Assembly: GCA_030411725.1 (NCBI GenBank)
Contig: MU839856.1
Span: 124,001 to 188,000, forward strand
Length of the DNA stretch: 64,000 bases
Source of the DNA: Echria macrotheca
Lineage: Eukaryota; Ascomycota; Sordariomycetes; Sordariales; Schizotheciaceae
Direction: 5' to 3'
Both the position numbers and the translations under genes were made by a program. The notes beneath the pieces are model-generated. The model made no database searches. It was not told where the DNA came from and was given only the letters and a program-made list of their open reading frames with translations. Of the stretch, positions 10,772 through 22,714 are shown one piece after another. Within the stretch, counting starts at the first letter, position 1, and each line of letters starts with the position of its first letter.

Positions 10772-13700
10772 GTTGGTTTGGTGTGTATGTCGATAATTTG
10801 GAAAGTTGTGATGCTGTTGTTCTGATATATGTTGAGGGTTTGACTCAAATCTGCCGATGTCGAGTGAATGTGGGAGGAGGTTCGGTGAGTTCCCCGATAT
10901 CTGATTAGGCTAGAAAATGGGTATTGCGGCACAGCAGCCAATCATGACATGGACACTGGATGCCGCCCGCCATCGGTCCGATATTGCATTTGAGAATGGG
11001 AACAGCTCACCCTTAAACAGCAAAAGGAAACAGATCCTGCGCCGCCGCTAATCCGCATTGGGTACGGTGTACCGAACGTACCGCGCCCCGCCCGGAGGAT
11101 TCCTTTATTAGCCATCCGCAGAAGCAACACTTAGGTAGTTGTTTGAACGCGCGGAATCCTTGGAATGAGTGGGCGCTGGGGTGACGACGCGGGGCGGAAG
11201 CCCCGCGATAGTCATTCGGGGCGATCCACCAAGACGGGTGAGCTTCCTGACAATCAACCAATGGGGTCGGGGGTTGGAAAGTCAGTGAGGTGCCCGAGAT
11301 TATGACGCTAGAGCCAAGTTTTGAGATGGATGCTGGAGCTCAGGGGCTGAGATCACTGCCTTCTCCGGGAGACTTCGGACTCCATGACTAAATCAGAAGT
11401 CGATCTGGAATACAGACAGATGGGAAGGGCACCTATGCAGGCAGAGTTCAGATATGACAATGACTGTGTATATTGGAAACATACAGTACCTATAGGGTTG
11501 ATATACTGTTGTATGTGATCAAGCGGTCTTGGTTTGAAATGTGAGACAGGGCCTAAGCCGCAGCGCTTTGGCAAGTTCAGAGATATCGGGCCATGTGCAT
11601 CGATATCGTGGCAATATCAATCTTCCGCCCCCCCAATCCTATTCAACCTCATCTCCCAGCCAGTAAGCTCGAATAGGGATCGTTTTCAATGCTGGCAGAT
11701 TGATGATAGCTTCACGCATTTCAGCACCACTGGCAAACTTCCCAGAGGCTTCAAGCAGGGTGCGGTGACGCATATTGTCTGCTCATCGCTGGATGTCAGC
11801 CGACGGAGGAATATCTCTGGTATTTGTGTGGTGGTCTGTATCTACCGGTGACATTCCGGTTGTGCGAAGGTATATGGGTTCAATTATACGCAATATCTTC
11901 TCCTTGTGGTCCGTTTTCTACGCCCGTTTAGGGTTCTCCGTCCGTATGATTGGGCGTTGGTGTTTCGGACCAGCAGGTAACATGCACATGTGGTGATGCA
12001 GCTGTGTCCGGCCGCAGCTTTTCAATCAGCCCATAAATTTTGCTCGCATTAGCCCCTGTCTACAGGTGCTCGTCTTTATTCCGCCACAAGTTATGGCTTT
12101 CCGAAGGGTCTCGCCCGGGATTGAAAGCATGCTCCATCTCCCGCCGTAATGAGGGTAGTTAGCGGCCATGGCACTTTGCTTTTGGAGAGATCGACCTCAT
12201 AGGCGATGTCCCGTCACTCTCCACTTGCCCGCGAAATACCAACCTACAGCCGCACCATCCTGGCGGTGTTTGACTGTGATAAAGCTCAAGAATGGGAACA
12301 TATTGCATAAGCCGCGGTGAAAAAGACGTCCTGGCAAAGACGTGTTCAGCAGTTGAGGATTCCATTAACGTGAGACCAGAAATTACGGCAACTTCGGTTG
12401 TCACGTTTCTCAACAATGGAACAATTCGACAAGCTATCACGAGAGTCAGGATGAGTGATCATGAAAATAGGTTCGTCTTCACTGATCTGATGCGTACAAG
12501 GCCCCTGGACTGTAATTGAGATGAGCATGAGCAGCTAGATCCTGAATTATTGGCCTGGGCTCGACACAAGCATTGCCGGCGGCCGTTATGAAAAAGTTTT
12601 GACAAGAGGGAGCCCGTCCTGTTGCAATATTTATCCCGGCAAACTTGTCGGCCCTCTTGAGCTTGGTGTATCCACATCGGAACACAGGCTTGGTGCTCTC
12701 TGAAAAGCAACAGATGACAACCGACGTTGCAACAGAGCAGAGCCTGTCGGGTCATTGTAGTACTCTGGCTAACCACATCCGTCCGTGCCTCAAGGCTGAA
12801 GTTTAGCGCTAGGCCTTTTTCAGGATACCGTGGAGGGGGTGAATAGGTAACGTGATTCGGCCTAAACCCTCTGTGGATAAACCCCTCTTCGTCTTCGATT
12901 GCTTTCTTTCCTCTTATACGCCCAACCGTAATGGTGCCCAATTTCACCTCACAGCCGTTAAGAGGCAACCGGATTTCCTATCACCTAAGCTGCTAATATT
13001 TGGTATGTTTTCGCTTGGGACCAAGTACTGCTAGGTCAACCTCTGTTACTTTGATAAGTGCCAGGAGGAGAGTATAGTTTTTGTTGATGGTAACTGTCGG
13101 GATAGCTCGGGGAGGCAGTTGTTTCGGGTGAAGTTGTTCACTTTCCCGGGGAGGCTTGTAAGGTGGCGCGGGTCGCTTCGGCGTCGGGCGATGACAGGGT
13201 CAAGATCTAGGAGGCGGCGACAGGACGATGTGTTGCAACGCTCAAGGGCTATAGCAATACCGCCAGTTCGTTTACTGTAGGAAATTGCTTGATTCGGGAA
13301 CCCGATTTGTCTAATATTTTCCCAAAGCTTGAATGCGGTACGATTTAGATAAGTCGCACCGATCCGATGGGTTCAAGCTGAACTTGGTGAGTCACAAACG
13401 ACTCGTTGCAGCTGCATGCATCAAGACGTCGTATTGGATCACCCCAAAAACCTGCAGTAGTGCCCAACAAGATCACATACCTAGGCTTCATGCAGTTGTT
13501 CGGCGGAGCTGAATGAGGGTCAACTCATCTATGACAACTATCAAGTTAGGCGCCTAGCAATGCCTTGGTTCAACGACAGAGACCACTGCGTCCCCCCAGA
13601 TCACGATGCAGCAGAGTGTCGAACAACAAAGATCCGAGTCCACAACTCTTTGGGCGGAAGGGAAAGTGAAAGGCCTCGCATGACTGTTTGATGGCTCAGG

Positions 13701-15930
13701 AGACAGCCAGATCACTCGGAGCGCACCAGAAGACAGGCGAACCATGTAGTATCAATGAGACTCTATCAGCTGCCGTGGCCGATTCCAACAATGCTAGGGC
13801 ACTTCGACAGCACAGGTCAGATGCAAGTTGATGCCCGCCCATCACATAGATGAAATTGAGTCCAGAGGCTCACCTGGCGTACAGTTAACATTCCTATATG
13901 GAGTTACATTGTCACACTCAGTGAAGAAGAAAACCTTCAATATACAGTGGAACGTTCCACATCCATTTTTGGAATTGTAATGGACAGCGGGCTACTGCCC
14001 CCAGCAACTAACTGTTTATGCCAACATTCTCCCTTTTATACCCCTGATACCACTGTAGTGTCAGAATATCTGGGTATTTACGATTCAAAAACATTAAACC
14101 CTAAACACGAACAAATCAGACTCCTGGAGATTACCCAGTGGACCTGATGAAATGTGGCGTGTCCTGCGTTTCTTTGGACAAAGGTCTCGGGTTGCATAAG
14201 GTGCCCTCCCGTCTAGAGCGGTCGTTCTCTGTGGTTTCTCTTAACCTGGAGACGAGGTCCTGTTCAATCAATTTAATCGGGATAGAACCTTGGATTCCGT
14301 AACCGTCGATCCCGACGACGATTCCAAAGATGATGCCCTGATATGGGGGCAGTTCATCGCCTTCTGCTACCGGCCCCTGGTTCTAGCGAGTATGGACACC
14401 AGGAATTTGCCTAGCCTTCGAAGATCCGGTGTTTCAACTTGGGCAATTGTCAATCTGCTCCATAACCAAAGACGTGAGGATGTTGGTCACGGAGGCAGGT
14501 AAATCTTATACCCCCCCGGCCTGCCCCTGCTGGTGCGAATCTCGACGAAGTGAAATTTGCAGTGCTCGGATAAGTTTTGGGTTTGTTCAACCACAGGGGC
14601 GTGTATAGCTCGGCTAAGCAAGGCAACATACCCCCGAGTAAACTCCTGGCTAGCGATCAGGGGCGGCTACCGACCCGAGAGAAGTCATTGCGTATGGACG
14701 ACGCTAGCATTAACCCGACTACACCATCACGGCATGCCGGGTTTTCCGGAAGATGGTTATCAGGTGTCTCGTCTTTGACAATAACCTGAAGATGTATTGG
14801 AACGTTTTACATAAACTCCGTCCACCTTCCGCTTTTTATGGGTGCCGGACTTTGCCAGGTGCATGGAGTACAAGAGGAAGATGTTCGACGACTGGATCTG
14901 CTCGCAAGCTGACGGCTACTACAGCCATTTACAACAGCGTTTTGTCTGAGTGGCTGAAGGAAGCGTTGGTGGCGTCTCGACAACTACTTCTCGCGGGTCC
15001 GCAGCGATGACGTTTCGGTGCTGGCCGGTGTTGCCTTCTAACTTCCGCCGCTGCGTCGGGAGCGCTGGATATACCGGTGGCCGAGATACGCAAGAAACAC
15101 CCAGAAAACCACATTCCCATGGACACCATGTCGTTGCTAAGCGGATAATTTGGCCTTTTCAATACTTCCTCGTTGTTCTTCCAACCCTCTTCCAGCTACG
15201 CCGGGACTGTGAGGACGCCCTTTCTGCTCTGGAACACGACATCACTTTGGAAGACATTACCGTGAAGTCGGCGGTCTGCGAGGTGTCCTGCGCTGTAGGA
15301 GCCAGGATGGGCCAGCTGTACGGGACCTTGATGGAGACTCCAGGAACCTACCTGGCCTATGCTGGACACTTGGGGCCGCGGTACTTGACTACAGGAATCT
15401 TGTATCTCAACTCCAGGGTCTTCGATAGATAGATGCCTCCGCCTCCGATGATGGGAGGCATCAGCTGGTTGATCAGGTCTTGTCTTCAACATGTCCCAAG
15501 AGATGCTTCTACTGAAGTATCAGCGAGAAGACTTGCCATTTGAGTCATGCCTCCCGATATATCACTCCCAGTAGTGCAATGTACGGAGCTGCAGGAAGCT
15601 ATGAACCCCTGTGAACTCAAGGAAGAAGTTCGACTGAGATCGAGATGGGTGCTGACGCTAGCTTGCGAGATCGACAGAAAGGTTCTTGGTTCTTCGCCAG
15701 GCGTCCAACCCGCCAGCGTGGCGAGCCCATACACCGACACCCAAGCCTCACACCATCCATAGGCTTCGACATACGGTCTAGAGAGCGAAGGATTTACATC
15801 TAGGTATACGAACTTCGATACAAGCTTTGATCATGTTGCAGCAGCGCGTATAATTATGCATTCTGCGCGAGAAAAGTACAAGCGGTCTGTGGAGACGATA
15901 TCTGATAGCACACGCCCATCCAAAGCTGTG
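10772..15930. other. 5.2 kb without a supportable gene
   Basis: Many short frames on both strands, none with recognisable domains, none long, and codon-like composition is absent. The longest (14950-15432 plus, and minus-strand pieces at 15196-15740) have no family resemblance I can name and no clear splice model. Probably decayed sequence or non-coding. Confidence 0.5.
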
Positions 15931-17287
15931 TTAAATCTCTGGTTTCCGGCCCCAAACCACAAAAAACCTCTCGTAGGCACGGCTTTTCTTATCCGACAAA
16001 GCTTTTCTCACCTCGACAAGCTGGACCTATTTGTCAAACATGTGGTTAGTAAACCCCCTCGCCCACCACCGGAAACCTGAAGGTTCAGAAACTCACATCG
16101 ATCTGCTCTCTGGATCGATCCAACCACTTATTCCACAGCGCATAACTAAACCCCGGCAAGCCGTCGGCGACATTCTGCCGCCACAACCTCCCCATCTGCT
16201 TCAGCTTCCTGCCGCGCGGCCAATCCCCAATGGGAATCTTATACACCTTCTCCTGCACATCGACAAACCCCGCCTCGATAAACAGCTGCTTCAAATGGGG
16301 CACGGCATCGATCGGGCGGTTCGCCAAGGCCGCCGCCCTCCGCAGATCCCGAAACCAGGCCTTGAGAGGGTTCGTGATGGGAATCTCGGCGTTATCGCTG
16401 AAGATATCGCAATCCGGCTCCTGCATCTCGACGTACCCACCGGGGCGCAGCCGCTCAAATGCCACGCGCAGCATCTGCCCCCAGTCGGCCCACGACACGA
16501 CGGTGAAGCGGAAATGGATGTAGTCGATGTCGTGCCAGTCGGGTCCGTCCTGCCACTCCTCGTTGCCGTCGTCGATTTCGAAGCGCAGGTTGGGCGGGAC
16601 GAGCTCCGGTTGCACGGGGGAGAGGTCGGTGCCGATGACTTGGGCGTGGGGAAACTCGTCGGCCATCTCGACCGCCCAGCGGCCGGTTCCCGTAGCGAGG
16701 TCGAGGATCTTTCTCGGGGATCTGACGGGGTCCTTGGAGAGCGGGGCAAGGTAGAGACGGCCGTCCAGGAGGATCTTGATTAGCTCGTATTGGTTCTCTT
16801 GACGCTCGTGTTCGATCACATCGTTGGGGACGTGGTACGCTGGCCGAGGTCTTGTGAGTTGGGGGCCGTCATCTTAGGGGAAAGTTGCTGCATCAACGGA
16901 AGGGGGCTTACAGCCGGCGCGATATGCATGGTACGTTCGTCCATATTCCTTGTGGTATTCGTATATACTCTCAGTGAGAGACTGAGTCTCACTGCCGGAT
17001 GTTAGATCATTAGCCGACGCAGGATCCGGAAGGTGAGGTCAACTTGCTCTCGATGCTCGGGCCCAGGGCTAACCTATGTGGTTCGAAGATGCGAGTGAGT
17101 GCTGCGTCGTCAAGGGGGCCAACAGCGGAAGGAGAAGGGGATTTTCGCCCAAGGTCAAAAAAATGAGGTTGCTCACATCAGACTCAATCCTCCGACGACT
17201 GTCGAGATAAAACTCAAAGGTGAACTCAAATTTGTCGGAGTCGCCGTCGCGCAGCGAGTGCGAATCCGACGGCGAGTTGGAGTTCAT
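15931..17287 (-). CDS. LaeA-like SAM-dependent methyltransferase, 4 exons
   Basis: Gene model on the minus strand: exons 17177-17287, 16912-16981, 16097-16839 and 15931-16026, coding 339 residues. Introns 2 and 3 are 72 and 70 nt with GTAAGC and GTGAGT donors; intron 3 has a TTACTAAC branch point. Joining gives the family N-terminal block YEYHKEYGRTYHAYRAG then SYHVPND, the SAM-binding motif ILDLATGTGRWAVEMADEFP (about residues 104-123), GTDLSP, FRFTVVSW, RLRPGGYVEMQEPDCD, and the typical C-terminal WGRKPEI encoded by the last exon. This is the fungal Methyltransf_23 / UMTA / LaeA-like group, 300-350 residues, common in secondary-metabolite clusters. The target is unknown: global regulator or tailoring enzyme. 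Exon 1 (acidic, starts MNSNSPSDSHS) and the 195 nt first intron (acceptor after CTCAG at 16982) are the least certain part. Confidence 0.87.
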
Positions 17288-18704
17288 GATGGCAGTCGAG
17301 AATGGGGGTGCAGCACCGAACACACGGATCAAAGCTGCGGTTGTCCCAGGACATTGGGTCGAGATGATGCCTTGGGCTACCCGCAGGACAGACAGGCTTG
17401 GGAAAACCCAACTGTCGGAATGGCGGGAGACCCACTTATTCCCAGTGCCGGGGGCTTGAGAACGGCCGTTCCCGTGGTGGATGTGAAGAGCAAAACAAGG
17501 GGTTGGATGTGTGACCTGATTGGTAAGGAGTTTGCCTGCCGCAGGACGGAGCCCTTTTCAACGGTACTTTTGCTGGGATCTTCGGGTTACTGGCTTGGGA
17601 TTAGTGTCCACTCCCAGCCCGTTGGCACCAGTGGTGCAGAGCAGATGCCAGAAGACAGGGACATTGCGAAGCCACAGTTGGTTGGTGGCTGATTGGGCTG
17701 AGCTGATTGGGCTGAGGTAAATTTCCCGTGTGCGCACAACCAACTGTGTTGGGTTAGGTATTACGCAAGTGACTGACTAGGACACCGTCGGCTGTGAGCC
17801 CTGTCGCCGACCTGTTTGCGCAAGACAGCAGCAGCACCCACATTTGGCGTGCGGGCGTGGACGAAGTGCCGATCCCGGCGACGGATGAGAGCCGCCGGCG
17901 GCCTGTTTCGATTGGGCGGATTGGCAGTGTCGGACTTGGGCGTCTGGGAGAGAAAGGTGACTTGCAGAGGAGCGGTGTGACGAGGATTCCTCCTGGTGGA
18001 CAGGGGGTACATTGGGGCGACCCGCTGGACTGGGAGCGCCTGCAAGCTCAAATCTCGGTGGCCGCAAGCCCGTCTCGTCTGCCGAAAGAGAACGCGACTC
18101 GCGATTTGCTGCCCACGGCAAATCCTTTTCCTGAGGTGCATCGTGCAATCGCGCCAACCCCTCGTGTGGGTCCTTGTGTCAACGGTGCGGGGATGGCTTG
18201 GCACTCGACGACAGACGACATTTTGTGGATGCCTTGCGTCGAAGTACCGGATCCACTTACAATCCGGGTTTTAACTAGAGCGAATGTGGCCTGGGGAGCG
18301 CCTCTGCTGCAGCCAAGGAACATAGTTCGTGAGAGGATCTGGCCCCAAGGAATAGGTCATGTCATGTACTAGCAGGACCACGCCTTCACTGACTCGCAAG
18401 TCAGGAAAATCAAGACGACTGGCAGGGAGAGAGGTACGTTAAGTGAAAGAAATCGCTTATGCCTTTGATCGGCGCTGAACCGCCTGCAGACGCCCTGAAG
18501 CAATGTTGGAAATCACCAGTTGTTTCTTTCACCGCGTGAGAGGTAAAGAGAAAATATATATATTGAGAATTTCATCAGGGGGCAGTGAGATGGAAAACAT
18601 GCTGCAGCGTAAAACACCAATCCTCAGAAACGCTAGTGTAAACCGTCAATTTCACCCAGTCCCTCCGCATAAGTCGTCCCTCAGTATTCAGTCCCATCCG
18701 GCAT
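17288..18704. other. Intergenic between methyltransferase and terpene synthase
   Basis: A frame open at 17794-18372 on the plus strand has no ATG, no recognisable motif and equally open antisense frames, so I do not call it. The region holds the 5' flank of the methyltransferase gene and the 3' flank of the terpene synthase gene. Confidence 0.5.
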
Positions 18705-20239
18705 TCACAGCACGACATCCATGCTCCCATCCTCATTGAAATATGGCTCCAGGCCATACCTCGGCGAAATCTTACAAAACTCGAGCGTGCCCGTCGAGAT
18801 CGTCTTCAGGCCATCCATATACTGCACCACAGCCGCCAAGAGACCGGGCTGCTTCGACTCGGAACTCTTGCACATCTCCTGGATCTTAGAGGCGGCCTGG
18901 TCGAAGCGGTCGCGGCTTTCTTCCAGGCGCTTGATGATCTGGGGAATGATCGCGGAGAGGGGCTGGCCTTGGTGGTACATGACGGGGACGGCGTTGTGGA
19001 CGCAGCCTGCTGCCAGTTCTTTCTTGGCTGAGAGAATGTCGTTTCCGCTGTGCAGCAAAGACAAATCCGTTAGAATTTCAAACTCGATATACAGGCAAGG
19101 CGGGGAGATGAGAGCACTAACAGGAGGATGATATAATCCGTCTCGTCCCACACGGTTTTCATCTCGGGAGTATTCACCAACCATTGTGGCATCTCGACAC
19201 CGTAACAGATTCTGGATCGGCGCATTGGTCAGTTCATATATATTCCATCTTGTCATATCAAAAGTAAGTAAGCCAAAGAAATAGAAAATTACGCACTGTG
19301 TGATATAGCAATAAAGCCGCACCGCAGAAGTATAGTATCGAATCCGTAGGTAGCTATCCAGATCCGGAGACGTCTTCCCCGTGAGACGCTCGCGCTGCTC
19401 AATCTCGCAATGGTCGAAGTAGAGCTGGATCTCCTTGGCGAAGTTCTCGCGGAAGGTGATGCTGTGGTGGCTGGAAACTCGCTGGCCGAATTCCTTGAAA
19501 ACCCCGGTGGGCAGGTTGGGGGCCTCGGGCTCGGGCGCCGATGCGGGCTTCGAGGGGTGGAATGGAGGAAGCCGAACGAACAGCCTTGAGGCGATGGAGG
19601 AGATGCTGGACTTTGTTTGAGGAGGTGGGGATGTCTTTCCGGGTTCATGTCGCGGAGGTAGGGGTTCAAGACCGAGCCAGTACCTGCAGAAGTTGACAGC
19701 TTGCTCTCGGTAGTGAGTGGATGCGTTCAGGTCGAGGGAGAGCGCTTCGTCATTGGCATCCATGAGGTCATCGACAGCGAAGATCCAATAGGAGAAGATG
19801 CCGGCCGTGTAGAGGTGCTCGAAGTCGATGTCCGGATACCATCTGCGTTACGTTGGACAAAAGGGTCAGAACAGCCACGCAACCCATCGTGTTAGTAGTC
19901 TAGCGTCTTACATTGATGTGAAGAAGGCAAAGTTATTTTTGTTTGCTTTCTTTCGGCTGAAGTCGTCAGGATAACAACTGTGGTGTAGTGATGTTAGCAA
20001 GAGCACACACGGACTGGCTGGGGCTTGACGATTTGGAATATGAGGTACCGTTGAACAATGCCGTCTATCTCATCCTTGAGACGGTTGTAGAACTTATTGC
20101 GGCCGCGAGACGGCCAGTGGTGGAACAGGGAGAGCATGTCGGGCACATGCATCACCTGGCCCTGAAGTTCAGCAATCAACTTAGCATGGGCCTCATTGTT
20201 GGTTGCTGATGACTTGTTGGTGAGTTGAGTGGCGGACAT
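18705..20239 (-). CDS. Class I terpene synthase (sesquiterpene-cyclase type), 5 exons
   Basis: Gene model on the minus strand: exons 20049-20239, 19912-19977, 19297-19842, 19122-19211 and 18705-19047; introns of 71, 69, 85 and 74 nt, all GT-AG with in-phase junctions; 411 residues. The ATG at 20239 is the only start in frame. Residues 86-114 contain IWYPDIDFEHLYTAG then WIFAVDDLMD, the aspartate-rich Mg2+ motif DDLMD (110-114). The second metal motif NDILSAKKE (NSE triad, 300-308) forms exactly at the exon 4/5 junction and is followed by HNAVPVMYHQG. Between them lie YLRIRYYTSAVRLY and EMPQWLVNTPEMKTVWDET. Both catalytic motifs are intact, so a working prenyl-diphosphate cyclase is likely; product unknown. 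Odd: a proline-rich, low-complexity insertion of about 50 residues after LGLEPLPP. It is divergent from the P450 gene. Confidence 0.9.
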
Positions 20240-21081
20240 GGCTGAGAAGGACGTGTTTGACTTTGACGATGATGTATGTGACTCCAATAGACGGGAATTC
20301 GAGAGATGTGGTCGCAGGAAGGAAGCAGCTTGGGGGATCGCAAAGATGAAGATGAGGGGCCTCTGAGGAGATCTTAATGTGCTTCATTCGGCAAGTGCTC
20401 TCGGCGACCGAGATGACAAGATAGAGGCCTGCTCTTGGTGATCGAAGATGCCTCCTCCATGCTCGTTTTGGAGAAGAAGATCCGACTTGCGGCTGCATGC
20501 TTGATCGGCATTCCTAGTCTCAAGTGCCGTTAGCACTTTTGGCATCATTGGCTAGCTTGCTTGAACTTGAGGTTCGTTTGCTTCCGCGCTCTGGTTTTCC
20601 GTAGCCCGGATTCCGAAGTTCAGTCGGTGTATTAATCATCGCCAAGGTCTGCATCACGCCGAAAAGATGGCTATCGTTGTCCATATTTGGTCAGGGTTAC
20701 GGCACTAATGCTGTGACTCTCCATGCTGATAGTCCTACTTCGCGGTTTAGGGCCAATTGACTGGAAATCATGAAGTTATCGTGAACGCGATTGGGCACAA
20801 ATGCTTTCATGCTGCAGCAGCATGCGGGCTATGTGGGCATTTCGTTGTCGGGAATACAAACAAAGATGCAGTAAACAAGGCCGTGGGGTACTTTAGATGG
20901 GGCCGCATGCAAAAGCAATGCGGCCCTGCCGGCCAATAGGGGATAAAGGGCTACCGGCGAATGTCAAAACGGTGCATGTGTGCCGAGCCCCCGCTCTCCG
21001 AGGCCTGGTTGATAAGAACCTACCGGTAGTCCGATCCATCCGGTCTTCAACTGCGGTCATCAGCTCTCGCAGCATTGCAAG
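20240..21081. promoter_or_regulatory. Shared divergent promoter region, terpene synthase / P450
   Basis: 842 bp between the two start codons, with no credible coding frame. The genes point away from each other, so this region must hold both promoters and may co-regulate them. I did not find a convincing named regulator site. Confidence 0.55.
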
Positions 21082-22714
21082 ATGGGGTCAATCATCTGGA
21101 CGGCGATCCATGGGCTCTCCTGGCCACTAACTGGCCTTATTGTTGCGTTGTCGGTAAGGAAAAAAACAGAGCAAAAGAAAACGCATCACTCCCCCAGCTC
21201 CTTGTATGCAAACTAACATAGACGCCTTATAGCTCATCACCATATCGGCGGCGTGGGTTGTGTACAATATTTTCTTCCACCCGCTCGCCAAATTCCCAGG
21301 CCCGGTCCTCTACGGCGCATCCAGCATCCCCATCATCTACCAGCAACTGCGCGGCAACATCACCACCAAAACTCACGAACTCCACGAGAAGTATGGCGAC
21401 GTCGTCCGCATCGCCCCCTGGGAGTTATCCTACATCTCGGCGGCAGCGTGGAAGGATATCTCGACCGGCCGCAACGGCAAAGACCCGCTGCCACTGAACC
21501 CAATCTACGGCCTCCACGAATTGGACCTTTTCGGCACTTTTAGTATGCTCTGGCAAGAGAATGAAAGCGAGCATGCCCGGCACCGTCGGATCATGGCGCC
21601 TGCCTTTTCGGACCGCTCCCTCCGCGAACAAGAGCCTGTTTTCGCCAAATACGCGTCCCTCCTGATGCAGCGCATGCGCGACAATGCCGGGACTCCCGTC
21701 GACCTCTGCGCCTGGTTCCACTTTACGACTTTCGACATTATCGGGGACTTGACGTTTGGCGAACCCTTTTACTGCCTTGAAAAGTCCCGCTTCCACCCCT
21801 GGATCCGCTTCATCCTTACACGCCTGCGCATGATGCTCTATGGCCAAATCATCACCGCCATGGGCCCGCTCAGCCACGTTATCAAGATGCTAGTCCCTAA
21901 ACGCATCCACGACGAGCTTGCCCAGCATGCTGCCTTCACCCGGGAGAAGGTTGACCATCGCCGCGAAAAACAATCCCCCCGCCAAGATTTCATGGTCCAC
22001 ATCCTCGGCGCCGGCATCCACAACCCATCGCCCGAGTCCTCCGAAAAGATGCAGCAGCACCCTATCACCGAAGGATTAACCCTCCCCGAGCTCTACGCCG
22101 ACGCCCAAGTACTCGTCATGGCTGGCTCCGAAACCTCCGCCACCCTCCTCTCGGTAGCCTGCTTCAACCTCCTCACCCACCCGCGCGTCATGTCCGCTCT
22201 CCAGTCCGAAATCCGCCCTGCCTTCTCCTCCGAAGACGAAATCGGCTTTGCCGCCGTCGCTAGACTTCCGTATCTCGGCGCCGTCATCAACGAGAGTCTG
22301 CGCTGGCAGCCGCCTATCCCAGCGGGCATCCACAGGCTCGTGCCCAAAGGCGGGGCGATGATCGATGGGCGCTACGTGCCGGAGGGGGCGGACGTGGTGC
22401 TTTCGCAGTGGGCGGCAAATCGGTCGCGGAAGAATTTCAAGGATGCGCATGCGTTTGTGCCCGAGAGGTGGTTGGGGGGGAAGGATTACGAGGCGGATGA
22501 CAGAGAGACGTTTCAGCCGTTTGGAATGGGGGTGAGGAACTGCATTGGGAGGAGCCTGGCGTTGATGGAGGCGAGGATGATACTGGCGAGGCTAGTGTGG
22601 GGATTTGATATGGAGATGGTTGAGGGGTTCGAAGGGTGGGCGGAGCAAAAGACGTTCATTTTGTATGAGAAGGGGGAGTTGAGGGCTAGGTTGACGCCTA
22701 TTAAGAGGGGTTGA
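21082..22714 (+). CDS. Cytochrome P450 monooxygenase, 2 exons
   Basis: Exon 1 21082-21153 encodes the start of the membrane anchor (MGSIIWTAIHGLSWPLTGLI). A 79 nt intron with GTAAGG donor and AACTAACAT branch point follows; exon 2 21233-22714 continues LITISAAWVVYNIFFHPLAK, giving 517 residues. Landmarks: the proline hinge KFPGP, the WxxxR-like C-helix region, I-helix AGSETSAT (about 320), ExxR as ESLR (378-381), PERW, and the heme loop FQPFGMGVRNCIG with Cys461. It resembles the isotrichodermin C-15 hydroxylase-like P450s of ascomycetes, ER-anchored and fed by a P450 reductase. Its divergent pairing with the terpene synthase suggests it oxidises that enzyme's product; substrate is inference. 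All key residues are intact. Confidence 0.93.

Noticed and set aside
14950..15432. 160-codon plus-strand frame with a hydrophobic patch
   Set aside because: The antisense strand is equally open, no motif was recognised and no intron model improves it.
16031..16783. 250-codon plus-strand frame
   Set aside because: Antisense shadow of the methyltransferase exon.
17794..18372. 192-codon plus-strand frame
   Set aside because: It has no ATG, no recognisable motif, and antisense frames are just as long; likely chance in GC-rich sequence.
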